Origin: Romanomermis culicivorax
Lineage: Eukaryota; Nematoda; Enoplea; Mermithida; Mermithidae
Reading direction: 5' to 3'
Length of the DNA: 64,000 nucleotides
Assembly: GCA_963922205.1 (NCBI GenBank)
Contig: CAWUHX010000351.1
Location: 1-64,000 of the forward strand
The notes below the pieces were generated by a model. That model was not told where the DNA came from and did not search any database. It saw only the letters and a program-made list of their open reading frames with translations. The translations under genes and the position numbers were made by a program. Below, piece by piece: positions 1 through 10,637 of this stretch. Every line of letters starts with the position of its first letter. Within the stretch, counting starts at the first letter, position 1.

Positions 1-644
1 TACTTTTTTTAATTTTTGTATTTGGACTAAATGGTTTTTGCAATAAACAAAAATGATACATTGCTCCAAAAGTTTTACAATAAACAAAAATGTTACATTG
101 ATTTAAAAGTGTTTCCTTTTGATACATAAAGATTTTTGAACCCTCCAAGTTTTCTACATGCTTTTTATGCCTGGCTTATTCTGGTCATTTTTCTATAAAA
201 GACCTTTTTGGTCTTTTTTGGCAAGTAATCAACTTTATACACATGCTCGTCTAAGAATAATGTTTCATCATGTATCGACTCTTTTGAGATTTTACTCATA
301 AAACAGACCATTACTGACCAATCTGACAACTACTGACCAGAATGATAATTCAGTAATGGGACCTCCGAACATATTTATGCCTGCAGGGTGGCACCTTTTG
401 TCAAAGGGGGTCCAGGGGTGCAAATTTTTGAAAGACTTCCCCTGCCCATGGAGGAAGTCGTTTTTATACATGCTTTCTTTTTATTTCTTTTCCATTTTTT
501 TTTGTTCACTTCAGTTTTCCTTTTCCATTTTTTATTGTGCATCGATTTTCCTTTTCCACCTACAGTAACATGACTATTACCGTAACTCCACTTTCACCAT
601 AATCGAAATATTACCTTAATTCTAATATAGAACCCTGTATGCTT

Positions 645-785
645 AACCATACCCCCTGTAAATCGACAAAAAATTGAGCATATATGTTTACCATACCCCC
701 TATAAATCGGCCAAAAATGACAAATTATAGGGGGTACACAAAAGAAAGGGATATGCTTAACCAAACCCCCTATACGGGCCAGCCT
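645..785. repeat. Short tandem repeat, about 50 bp unit
   Basis: Three diverged units each carry the core ACCATACCCCCTGTAAATCG or ACCAAACCCCCTATA. The unit boundaries are approximate. Confidence 0.55.
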
Positions 786-1734
786 TACTACTACCACCCT
801 AGTTTTAGTACATGAGTAGGAACCAAAACCTGGCAAGTACCAGAATTGAAATTAACTTTCTGCAGCTTGCAGCTCCCCCGTCATATGGAGGATAAAATTA
901 GCACGTAATGGAGCAAAAAAACAAAAGATGTCTTCATCCTGTCTTGGCTTGCATGTTTGTTTGTTCCAGCATGTAAAGTTGTTACTTTGTGAATAAGGAT
1001 TCATTAGCATTTTGAGTCATGAATTTCTAATTCAGGGTTTTCACACATGCCATCGTGAGGAGTTCCTAAGCTTAGCTGGCTTAAGCAATTTTGAAGCAAA
1101 CAAACAATCATAAATTTAAGTGGAGTTCACGCCTGTGACGTGGTGGTCCACTATTAGGGAAAATGTGAGTATAGAGAAGTCTGCTGGTTCACAGAATCAA
1201 AAAAAGATTGGAGATTTTAAGAATTATACTGCCCTTCCTCCTCCATTGGTGGCGAAATTATCTTTTGATTGTAATAGCTATAAACAATGATGTCCTTACC
1301 AAAAGCATCCACTTTCTATTGAAATATTTATCATTCTCTCCTCATACTTCTTGATTTTTTATATTTCTCACCAGAAGAAACTGATGTTGAATGGAATACA
1401 TTGGATGGTGCTTTATAGGTTAAATTAACTGCTGTGAATAAGAATTTTTAAATTTATGTGACTCAAAAACATGCCCGTGTTTGGATATATCTTACACAAA
1501 AGACCATTCCATGCAAAATTAAGATTTAAAATTACCATTTTCTTTTTTGAAAAATCACATGTTTGTCATCGTATTTGAAAAATTGCCATTTTTCCCAGTT
1601 TCCAAGTCAGAAAAATACATCAACAAGTGAGCCTTTCCATTAGACTGAAGACATGTTCCCTCCTGCTCTATTCGTGAAAAAACAAGCATTATAAAGGAAC
1701 TAATGAACTGCTCATTGCCAATTCAAAGTTTACC

Positions 1735-1984
1735 TATAGTCTGTTTTTTATAAAATGCTTCCAAATAGAAAAGTGACACAAATCAGTACTGTTGCCAAAA
1801 TCGTTTACATAGAGCTTTTACCATAAAATTTTTCACTCCAAAAATTGTTAAAGGTGAGCTCAGTATTCTCAGAAATTTCCGGACCTATATGATATATTGT
1901 TCATCAGCAAATCATGAAAATGTGAAATACTACTTGCTTTCCACTCGTATTATTTAGAAGCATTTCAAGAAAAACAGACTATAG
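1735..1984. mobile_element. MITE, TATAGTCTG family, copy 1
   Basis: This is a 250 bp non-coding element. It starts TATAGTCTGTTTTT and ends AAAAACAGACTATA, so the ends are inverted repeats. The inverted similarity continues inward through an AAATGCTTCnAAAT block. The TA at each end fits Tc1/mariner-type target duplication. Other copies lie at 8472, 34561 and 41212, with decayed ones at about 27375 and 28411. Confidence 0.8.
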
Positions 1985-2249
1985 TGTTGCTAAACATTTG
2001 TTCAGGAAGACTCACATCTCACAAGATCTCAAATAAGATCTGCATAATACACAATTGTACATATTATAATAGCTGCTTGATCTGAGGGTTCAGAGAAATT
2101 GGTCACAGTAGTATAGAGGTGGTTCTCAGGCGCAAATCGGTGGTACATTATGTGTTAAGCATAGGGAGAAAAATCTACATCCAGAAAATCTTGGAGATCT
2201 CTAGTCACTTAACTGATGATGTCTTAGAGGAAATCCAGATGCTGGACTG

Positions 2250-2365
2250 TTCTCTTGAACTTTTTTATAGCACTTGTTCTCTTTGTTCTCTTGAACTTTT
2301 TTTATAGCACTTGTTCTTGAACTTTTTCTTATGGAAATTGTTCCTGAACTTTTTCTTATAGCAAC
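2250..2365. repeat. Tandem repeat, about 30 bp unit
   Basis: Four units share TGTTCTTGAACTTTTT followed by ATAGCA. The ORF crossing it has no significance beyond the repeat. Confidence 0.6.
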
Positions 2366-2668
2366 CCCAGAAAATTCTTGCCGTACATGTCTGAGTAGGA
2401 AACGTCATCATCCAGGTGCAGCCGGTGGGGCGTTTTGCATTTTGTCCATGTGGGCCTATCTCAAAACTGACACATGGCACATCATATCTTACACTACAAT
2501 CAGCCTGACTTGGCCCATCAATTTTTTTCCACCAGGCTTAGGCCCACTCATGAGCTGGGCGAGGCTTTGTAGGTACCTATGATGGACATAATGGGAATGA
2601 TTCCTTTATGTTTTCAGATTTGCAATTTCCATCAAAACATGAACTAACATGGATTTCATGTCAAAATT

Positions 2669-2909
2669 TCAATATCCTGCATTAACATAATGACATTCGA
2701 AAATCTTATCATGAACATCGTTGCATCTGCTGAATTTGATGGCACCGAACAGTGTGCTGGGCCAATCGAATTTACCGCCTGGGTTGCAGAACTGTTCACA
2801 CACTTCGTAGCCCTTCAAAAAGCCCTTCGACTGGCAACATTTGGAGTTATCTTTGAAATTGGAGGCGCATTGTTGGAAAAGTTTCATTTCCGAGATGGCA
2901 CAAGTGCTG
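2669..2909 (-). CDS. Possible DB-module terminal exon
   Basis: A minus-strand frame opens after a TTCAG acceptor at about 2911 and ends at TGA 2671-2669. It encodes about 79 residues rich in cysteine, with the run KCC, VCEQFC, RC, EC, then HYVNAG and the stop. The CC - 11 residues - C - 3 - CN - C - 9 - C spacing resembles the nematode DB module, a secreted extracellular domain of unknown function. A second AG three bases further in could also be the acceptor. Upstream exons, including a signal peptide, would lie at higher coordinates and were not found. The match is by eye only. It could be a pseudogene fragment or another cysteine-rich secreted domain. Confidence 0.45.
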
Positions 2910-2911
2910 CT

Positions 2912-3264
2912 GAATATACCACTTAGAGCAGACTTTACCTGTACAATGCATAATAATACAGGGAAAGGAAATCTTCAATTGAATACACCCATATTTAAGA
3001 AAGGAGGTCTTCAGGCGTAAATTCCAAATACTTACATGTTATAAATAGCGATTGACATAAATGCACGTAGGGCGTTTGGGTGTCGGGGATGGACATAGTC
3101 TATCTCAAGGTTATGCAGATTTGCCTGAAAGTCGAGGCGCTGACACCAATTTGCATGGGCAACACGCATAAAAGGCCCGTGTGTTCACCTGTTTGATCAT
3201 TATTAGTATTTTGTGAAAGAAGAGCGGCCTGTCTGGCCATTTTATTATTGATTATTTTTATGGT
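2912..3264. other. Non-coding stretch before the solo LTR
   Basis: No gene is recognised here. Exons upstream of the DB-like exon may lie here, but no splice-bounded frame could be fixed. Confidence 0.4.
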
Positions 3265-4056
3265 TGTAATGTACATGCTGAAGCATTAATGTAAATACAG
3301 ATTGTACAGTATGTGATATTCATTTATTAAATATAATTTCATTTATTAATCTATCATCTCAAGGGTGTCTGGGATTCACACCCAAATATTCCCATAAATT
3401 TATGTGAAGCACTTTATTTTGATCGTCCCACACCCCATTGACCCAATTAAGACATACATAATTATTTGCACATTGGCACCTGGCCCTCGTAATGCACATG
3501 AAAATATACATTCTATAGGTACAATAATCCCCCCAGACGCGTAAACACACCTGCCCATGTAGAAAATAAAGAAATCCCGACCCAGACAGAAGATTTAGGA
3601 GAAATGCATGGAAAACCGAAAAACACATGAAAAACCAAAAACATATGGGCGCGGCAAAGCATACTGTAGATTAAAGGCATGTAAGCGTGGAAATTAAGAA
3701 TAAATTAAAGCAAGAGGCGTGGCTAAAGAAGCATACAGTAGGCAGAAACAGGTAAGCAAAGCTGCGATTGGTTAGGCGAGCCGACGGAAGCGGACCTCCC
3801 ATGACGCGAGGGCATGGATTGAAGAATCGGTATAAAAGACAGATTTTATGCAGAGATTTGATTGAGATTTTTATTGATTCTGTGAAAGCGTTTATGCGGG
3901 ACGTGTCCTGAAGCATTCTATATTTTGTGTACGTCGACACAAAGAATTGTCGACAAATCGTTATTTATTATTTTACCGTATTCGTATCCCGTCCCGTTTG
4001 TCCGTCGCCCCTTCTTTAGGATCAAGTAAAGTAGAGTAGAGAATCTGGTCGTTACA
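3265..4056 (+). mobile_element. Solo LTR of the element 1 family
   Basis: This 792 bp block begins TGTAATGTACATGCTG and ends GGTCGTTACA. It aligns by eye along its length with the 3' LTR at 17542-18450. Shared landmarks are GTCTGGGATTCACACCCAAA near the left, ACTTTATTTTGATC, a GACCTCCC..GACGC block and a TATA box at 3831. No polypurine tract precedes it and no gag or primer-site sequence follows, so it is read as a solo LTR left by LTR-LTR recombination. The flanking four bases (TGGT and CGGT) are an imperfect target duplication. It is clearly diverged from the element 1 LTR. Confidence 0.8.
3831..3838 (+). promoter_or_regulatory. TATA box of the solo LTR
   Basis: TATAAAAG lies in the same context (AATCGG before it, ACAG after it) as the TATA box of the related LTR at 18137. 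It probably marks the U3 promoter of the family. Confidence 0.55.
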
Positions 4057-5140
4057 CGGTGTTTTATGGAGTGATTAGCCCCGAAATACAATGTCCCCCC
4101 TGTTCAGACATTTGAAAACGCAGTGGAGGGAACACGGGTTTGAGCCCCCATCTCAGGATGACCACCATGCATGCAAGTCCACATTTACAACTCAATTTTT
4201 TTCCTGACTTCTCCATATTACCTGTTGATTGGAAGTTCTTCGAGCTCAGAGAGTTGGAGTATCATCTGCAGTCAAGTGAACTGAAGCAGATGATTTATTG
4301 TTGAGATTGGGACAGACTGAATAGTTGCACTCTGTCTCTACCTCAGGACATGTCCTGTAAAGGCGAAGTTGTGGAGTAGCTAATTAGGTCCATTCATTCT
4401 CTAATTAACCCAAATCCCATTTCGACATAGGGGATTTTGACTCCCAGCAGATTATTGTTGACCCCCAGCAGATTTTACCCCAGCAATGATTGAGAAGATG
4501 ACGAAGGAAAATGAGCAAGGGAGAAGAGAAGGTTGTCATAAAAATGGAAATGATGCTGTAGTTTAAGAATTTTTCTAAACAAAGCATACTTGATTCCAAG
4601 CAAATAACTTCCCATATCTGACTAATATAGGTTGAAGATGATGCTGCTTGGACGTTAGAAAACCTTTCTTTTCGATACCAAGAACGAAAAAAGAGTTTCT
4701 ATTCCAACCCTCTGTCCTGGCTGACGCCCAGCAGAATTTCTGTGCTAGCTTGGAACATAAAACACAAAAAAATATTGGAACAGAAAACACAAAAAAATTT
4801 ACAAAATTGATCAATCAAAACATTGGAATAATTAGAAGACTATTGATTTCCATCCTATTCTTAGAGCAATAAAAACGGCTGTTATGAACAGATAGAGAGA
4901 TTCCAAGCTGCCTAGTTTTTTCGTCAATGAGCTAAAAATTTCGGCAAGAAAATATTTAGAGAGCTTCGAGAAACTGAAAGCCACATTTCATCGAAAAAAT
5001 TGGAAAATTTGTCAACAAACTGAACATTTCATCAGCAAAATCTCATCAATGAAATTTTTTTCGGGAAACCCAAAAAAAATTTCGTCAATGAAGTTCGGAA
5101 ATTTTGACGAATTAAGTTCGGGAGCCGGCCCCAGATCTTA
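4057..5140. other. Non-coding, repeat-bearing stretch
   Basis: No gene was seen. It contains a decayed copy of the CATACATGCAC hAT-like family (about 4418-4760). After it comes a stretch (about 4910-5110) with repeated TTTCGTCAATGAA words. Confidence 0.5.
4418..4760 (-). mobile_element. Decayed hAT-like MITE, CATACATGCAC family
   Basis: The inside matches the better-preserved copies at 7667-8082 and 25223-25616, including CCCAGCAGAATTTCT and the block around AAGAAAAATGAGCAAG. The terminal inverted repeats are not intact here, so the ends are approximate. It is in the same orientation as the 25 kb copy. Confidence 0.6.
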
Positions 5141-5223
5141 TTTTTCTGTGCTGTATTGTCCTGCGCTTTAATGTCCTTGTGCTCTATTGCGCCTATCCGT
5201 TATTGTCCTGCGCTCTATTGTCT
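5141..5223. repeat. GCGCTCTATTGTCC minisatellite, left part
   Basis: Degenerate units of about 15-16 bp with the core CTGCGCTCTATTGTCC. The array is interrupted by a hAT-like MITE (5224-5559) and continues to the right. Confidence 0.7.
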
Positions 5224-5559
5224 CAGTGGCCGACGCAAAAATTTTTTCAGGGGAGGGGCGGAAATTTTCTACTTACAATTTTTACATTTTTCTTAATTTG
5301 CTTCGATATGCAAATGATTATTTCTTTTTTTCCTTATTTTTCTTAAAATTTTTCCAAAAAAACAAAATGAAAAAAAACAATGGGGCAACTGACAAGAAAA
5401 TAGCGGATAGATGAAAGAAGAAAAAATTCGAAAAAGTTAACTTTGGCTACAGTATTTAATAAAATTTTGTAGATGATAATTTGCATTTAATCATTCGTGA
5501 TAATTTTTATTTTTAGACCATGGGTTTAGGAGGCGCGGCCGCCCCCGCATCCGCTACTG
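5224..5559 (+). mobile_element. hAT-like MITE inserted in a minisatellite
   Basis: This 336 bp element begins CAGTGGCCGACGCA and ends GCATCCGCTACTG, forming an imperfect CAG..CTG inverted repeat. It is flanked by an exact 8 bp duplication, TATTGTCT, at 5216-5223 and 5560-5567. An 8 bp duplication and CAG termini are typical of hAT transposons. It has no transposase and is non-autonomous. The inverted copy at 34452-35046 carries a nested insertion; this copy preserves the corresponding empty site near 5455-5480. Confidence 0.85.
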
Positions 5560-5835
5560 TATTGTCTCTAATGTTGGCGCTCTATTGCCCCTGCCCTTTA
5601 TTGACCTGCGCTCTATTGTCCCTGCACTCTATTGTCCTGCGCTCTATTGTCCTGTGCCCTAATGTCTCTGCACTCTATTGTCCTGTGCTTGTCCGCGCTC
5701 TATTGTCCGTGCTACGTCCGCGCTCTATTGTCCTGCGCTCTATTGTCCCTGCGCTCTATTGCCCTGCGCCCTAATGTCCCTGCACTCTATTGTCCTGCAC
5801 TCTCATGTCTCTGCGCTCTAATGTCTGGGTACTCA
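5560..5835. repeat. GCGCTCTATTGTCC minisatellite, right part
   Basis: Many units of CTGCGCTCTATTGTCC and CTGCGCTCTAATGTCC. The array creates repetitive peptides in several frames that are not genes. The same unit occurs at 34125-34451, 35047-35170 and 35583-36030. Confidence 0.85.
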
Positions 5836-7140
5836 TGTGTCTGTCATTCAGAATGAATGAGTTTGTGCTTGGCTGCATAAAAGTAAGGTGTTTTCACTCT
5901 ATCGATTTTTCGAAAATGTTTCTTCTGTTTATGACATGACTGTCTATCGATTGAATTATGCACCATGTACAGTGCCACTCAAATGCCTGGCTAAAATTAT
6001 ATAACAACTTTTCATCAAAATATTCGAAAGTGTAAACTACAGAAAAATTATTTATTGGTAAACAGAATGTGACGAATCTACTCGTGCTAGTTATTTTTCT
6101 TTGTTATGATGGAAAGAACAAGAAGTAAAGTCTTCGACCAACGAAATATTATAGCACTTTATATCGCTCGAGGTCATTGATGAAATCTGATAAACCACAA
6201 CCATTCATATTTTGAAAATAGATTTAATGAAAAGTTTTTTCATCAGCATTCAAATGATGGAGCATCTCTGATAAATTTAAGCTTTTGAACAGGTTCAAAT
6301 TATGACCTTTTTGGCGAATGATCTTTGTCCTTGACCATTCAACACAGAAATCAAAACAACGACAAAAACAGCTTTTCTGCCTACAATGTACGCTTCCCAA
6401 GAGAAGTTATAAAAAGCTAGTGTATAAAAACACAATTTTACAAAATGATCAGTGGCCACAATGATGACCTAACTGGTCAAAAATATGAAGAATTCAGCAG
6501 ACAAAATTTTAGAGTTATCACCTGAATAAACCATTCGGCCATCATTCGACCCTCAGAAGACCCGTAAATTATCCTTGTAATGATCTATGAGCACTTCTGA
6601 TTACTTCTATACCGAGAGATTATGAGAATGACCTTTGTCGCTCGGATTTATCTCTGGTTACCATACGAAAATCACCTCTATGAGTCTGGGAATATTTCAA
6701 TGAATAGCGAATGATCATCGAAAGGACTAAACGGACTCACGTCGCTCGAACGATTTCTAATTATCGTTCCCAACGTATGGACCCGCTTGCACCAACGACT
6801 TTTGAACTTTCAGAAATTCAGAAGTACCAAAACCCGCTGGCACCAATGTTCAGATTTCTGAACTTTTAGAAAAATTCAGAAACTGAAAAGTGTGCTATTT
6901 GCTTGTGCCAAAATTGGAACTTCGGAACTTTTTGAAAGGTTAAAAGTCCATTAGAAGAGTCGTTTTTCCACTACAGGTTTCGCTTGCATCAAAATCTAGA
7001 GGATCAGGAGTCTTTTGGCATACCCTTTTCTAATGGTCGAGAAACACTTTTGAAGAATGGTTCATTCTTCTATATTGAAACCGAAAATAATAGGTCCACT
7101 TTCTACATTGCGATGATGACATATACAGTTAGCATGAAAG
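5836..7140. other. Non-coding stretch
   Basis: No gene was seen. Around 6780-6990 there are repeated GAACTTTCAGAAATTCAG-like words and a CCGCTTGCACCAA motif partly mirrored near 6985. This could be a very decayed inverted-repeat element, but I cannot define its ends. Confidence 0.4.
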
Positions 7141-7325
7141 CAGTGGCGGATCCAGAAATTTTTTTCAGGGGGGGCGGTGCTCAAAAATAAGTATTTTTCC
7201 AAAATAAATTCAAAAAATTTTGAAAAATTTTCCAAATTCGCCTATACGTATACAGAAAAAAAATCGTATTTCAAAAGTTTCGGGGGGCGGCCGCCCCCCC
7301 CCCCGCCCCCCTTAATCCACACTTG
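7141..7325 (+). mobile_element. hAT-like MITE with exact 8 bp duplication
   Basis: This 185 bp element starts CAGTGGCGGATCCAG and ends TTAATCCACACTTG, imperfect inverted termini. It is flanked on both sides by CATGAAAG (7133-7140 and 7326-7333). It contains G-rich and C-rich runs near its ends and no coding potential. The CAGTGGCGGATCCA terminus and 8 bp duplication fit the hAT superfamily. It is related in end sequence to the elements at 5224 and 34452 but shorter. Confidence 0.88.
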
Positions 7326-7666
7326 CATGAAAGTGCCACTACAAAATCTCACAATGGCTCCGGTGACGTTGTAGCTGCAAATTTCGTTTGCGCACTTCTC
7401 TGAAATGTGCTTTGCGCAACATGTTTTGAACTTTTCATTGGCAGTTTTGATCTGGAAATGAACAATGTACCATAACGGCAGGCGAGCCATGGTTTTGTGT
7501 AATTTTCACACCACGGGGTGATTGTTTGAGACTTTTATGATTGTTGAGACCTTTACTCCGAACTTTCCTTGAGCAGCATCAAGATGCATTTCGTCAAACT
7601 TTTTACCATTTTAGCGAACAGTGTGCAAACGAGTGTAACTTGATTTTCACAAAAATGAGTCTCGAC
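7326..7666. other. Non-coding spacer between MITEs
   Basis: Nothing recognisable was seen here. Confidence 0.4.
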
Positions 7667-8082
7667 CATACATGCACGGCATAGAAATTCTGCTAGGGGC
7701 AGCCGGGACAGAGGGTAGAATTTAAAATTTTTTCGCTCTTGATAATGAAAAAAAGAGTCTCAGAAAGGTTTTCTAACATCCAAGCTGCATATCTTTCAAC
7801 CTATATTAGTCAGATATGTGAAATTATTTGCTTAGACAACACTATGTAAAGGTTTATGTTACTTCTTTGGAATCAAGTATGCTTTATTTAGAAAAATTGT
7901 TAAACTACAGCATCATTTCCATTTTTATGACGACTTTCTCTTTTCTCTTACTCATTTTTCTTCGTTATCTTCTCAATAATTGCTGGGAGATCTGCTGGAG
8001 GTCAGCACAAATCTGCAGGGGGTTCTATCAAAATTTTCTGGGGTCAAAATTCCCTCAATCCCACCCTATATGTGCATGTATG
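7667..8082 (+). mobile_element. hAT-like MITE, CATACATGCAC family, full copy
   Basis: This 416 bp element has terminal inverted repeats CATACATGCAC and GTGCATGTATG. The flanking octamers are GTCTCGAC (7659-7666) and CTTTCGAC (8083-8090), six of eight matching, as in an aged 8 bp target duplication. The interior matches the copy at 25223-25616. The ORF inside it is not conserved as protein across copies. Confidence 0.85.
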
Positions 8083-8471
8083 CTTTCGACGATGCAGAAT
8101 GTAAAACTCAAATGCAAAAAATAGAGAAAAATAATTTGACTAATGTGGCAGTAATTGGAGCTTACCAGTCTCATTTTTAAAAAATGGACAATTGCGCAAC
8201 GCTTTCTGGAATCGAAACTTCGCTCAGGCAGGATAAAATTTTTGTTATTTACAGAAAAATATTTCAAGTGTTAAATTATTACATGCTGAAATATAGGAAA
8301 ACTCACTTATTCTGTTCAGATTTTAGGAATAGTTGCCGCTTACTGTAAAACAATTATTTCGCCTTATTTCTTAATCACAGCCATATATGAAATTACAAGA
8401 TAAGATTTGTTGAGTTGATACAATGTCAGGAAAAAACTTTTTCTGCGGATTCTGCTGAAGTTAAAGGATAC

Positions 8472-8731
8472 TACAGTCTGTTTTTCTTGAAATACTTCTA
8501 AATTATGAAAATGGGAAGCAAGTAGTATTTCGGATTTTCACAATTTTCAGATAGATATTCAATCTTCAGATATCATTATGAGACTAGAAATTTGTGAGCA
8601 TACTGAGATAAACTTTCAATTTTTCGAGTGAAAAATTTTTCAGTTGAAGCTCTATGTAGACGATTTTGATGACAGTACTAATTTGTGTCACTTTTCTGTT
8701 TGGAAGCATTTTATAAAAAAAACAGACTATA
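8472..8731. mobile_element. MITE, TATAGTCTG family, copy 2
   Basis: This 260 bp copy begins TACAGTCTGTTTTTCTTG and ends AAACAGACTATA. It is in the opposite orientation to the copy at 1735: the AAATGCTTC / AAGTGGAAAGCAAGTAGT end comes first. Confidence 0.8.
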
Positions 8732-10164
8732 TGTATCTCTAATCAGCACCTGTGCACTTAAAATACTGCAAAACTTACGGAGGGATGTTTGGCTATGGAT
8801 GTTTGCACTATTAGCACAATAACGATAAATGTCGTATAAATGTTGCAAAATTGTATCATTATTTCCCGAATTCCTTTCCATTAAAAGAAATTATATCCAA
8901 GTTAGATTTTTATACCTCAGCCAGAACAATAATTTTTTGTTCCAAAACGCTACAAATCAATCTATAGATCTCGTCGAGATTTCTCCAGAAGTATGATCGG
9001 TGTATCCCCCTCGATGGAATTAAGGAGAGTTCAGCAACTTACGACCGATTTTTTTTCAAAAAATTTGATGCACGATTCCATTCAGCTAGAATTTTTGTTT
9101 CTAGAACTACTTCGATTTATGCTAAATTTAACCTACTTCGATTTATGCTAATATCTGGGGTTTTGGAATGACCTCATCCGAATATCAATCCGCTAGTTTC
9201 ACATGTGAATGCATGATCTGCAAGAGCGTTACAAAAAGGGCTATATCACTAGAAAATCACTTAGACACCTTAGTTGACAAAGCACAATTTCTAGAAGAAC
9301 ATTGTCTATAGTCACAGGAAATTCAGTATTATAGAATGAGATTAAGTTAGTTAAACCATCCACTACAAATGGACTTTAAAATGTTTTCATTTCGAGTACG
9401 TTAGTGCACCGAATTAGCATACCATTTCCTGACTATAGACACAAATTGATGAACGATGAAAAGTTTTGGAAGAAGGTACAGCCACGCATGTATAAAAAGC
9501 ACGCGTCATGGATTTTGAAAACGTCTCTGTATTGCGTTCAGGATGAAGCGTATTCACAGAATTGTAATTAATGGTCATATACACCGCGTTCTATCAAAGT
9601 TGATATCATCGCAATTCTTACTTTGAATTATCATACCTGTATTTGGGGTTAGAGGGCACCAGATCAATCGTGCCCTGTACCTATTTGTTTATAGCCGCAA
9701 CCTCCAGTTTCCCTAAATCCGGCTCTAATAATTGGGGAAAAACGCTTCTATTGACTTTTTGAAAAATTTTCGAAATTTTCGCCAGAAATTGGGCTCGTTT
9801 CGACTTTTCTAGGTCCATTTTTTTGACCTCCTCTAAAGATTTCAAGATTTTTGAAAAGTTAAATATTCCAAGATGTTTGGATTTACCTCCAATTCAACCC
9901 GATAGCCTCAGTTTGTTCGGCATTTAGCCCCTATACATAGCCTGCCATTCAGTCCTAATTTTGTCCCGCGTTTTGGCCTGCGATTTTACCCTGACTTTAG
10001 CCTGTCATTTGGCTCGAGATTTGCCCCAGGATTTGGCCCGCCAAATAGCCCACGATTTGCCCCGTGATTCGCCCCACACTTTAGCCCACGATTTGCCCTG
10101 CTGTTTTTCTTATACGCTTTAGCCCGCCATTTGCCTCAAGCCCACCTTTCGTCATTCGGCCCTT
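8732..10164. other. Non-coding stretch with a short minisatellite
   Basis: No gene was seen. A duplicated CCTACTTCGATTTATGCTA-like word occurs near 9107-9150, and a GCCCGCGATTTGGCC-like array occupies about 9905-10140. Confidence 0.5.
9905..10140. repeat. Minisatellite, TTTAGCCCGCGATTTGCCC type
   Basis: Degenerate units of about 15 bp alternate GCCC or GCCT with GATTT or CATTT, over roughly 235 bp. Confidence 0.65.
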
Positions 10165-10363
10165 AATGGTATTTCTTTGGAGTCAAGGATACACTTTGTT
10201 TAGGAAAATCGTTAAATTGCAGCATCGTTTTCATTCTTACGACGTCTTTCTTTTCTTTTTTTCTCATTTTGCTTCATCATCTTCTTGATCAATGCTTGGG
10301 GGTCGAATCTGTTGGGAATCTGCTGGGGTCCAGATCCTCTAACGCCCCATGTGAATGTGTGAT
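10165..10363 (+). mobile_element. Partial hAT-like MITE, CATACATGCAC family
   Basis: It matches the right half of the 7667-8082 copy (TTTGGAGTCAAGGATACACT through CTGCTGGGG). It ends near a TGTGAATGTGTG that resembles the GTGCATGTATG terminus. The left half is missing. Confidence 0.6.
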
Positions 10364-10637
10364 GGGACACTTCATGGGATACAATCAGACTTGATCGTTC
10401 AAACATTTGCTGCCTGACGTGTCAGCATCGAAAAAGATGCAGCTCCTCGTCTCTGAAACGGGTTCAGATAGAACTTCAGCATAAATAATTTCTTATTCCA
10501 GCTTGAGCTTGAAATTGCAAAAATATGAAACATAATCCTTACGGCTCGAATGACAGAAGGCTAGTTTATCACGATGGTAGCTAGTCGTCGATTAGGATTA
10601 ATGGCAACCTGTATGCCAGAATCAGGATTCGGATTGA

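Larger units (their letters stand above)
1..2668. other. AT-rich intergenic region with repeats
   Basis: No convincing gene was seen in this stretch. The short open frames lack splice-bounded, conserved-looking protein. It holds a short tandem repeat (about 645-785), one copy of the TATAGTCTG MITE family (1735-1984) and a second short tandem repeat (about 2250-2365). The rest is AT-rich sequence without recognisable signals. Confidence 0.6.

Noticed and set aside
5520..5856. Two overlapping ORFs with repeated ALLSCALMSLHSIV-like peptides
   Set aside because: Produced by the 16 bp minisatellite; the peptides follow the repeat and have no gene context.
7177..7490. ORFs with poly-Pro or poly-Gly
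   Set aside because: Arise from C and G runs within a hAT-like MITE.
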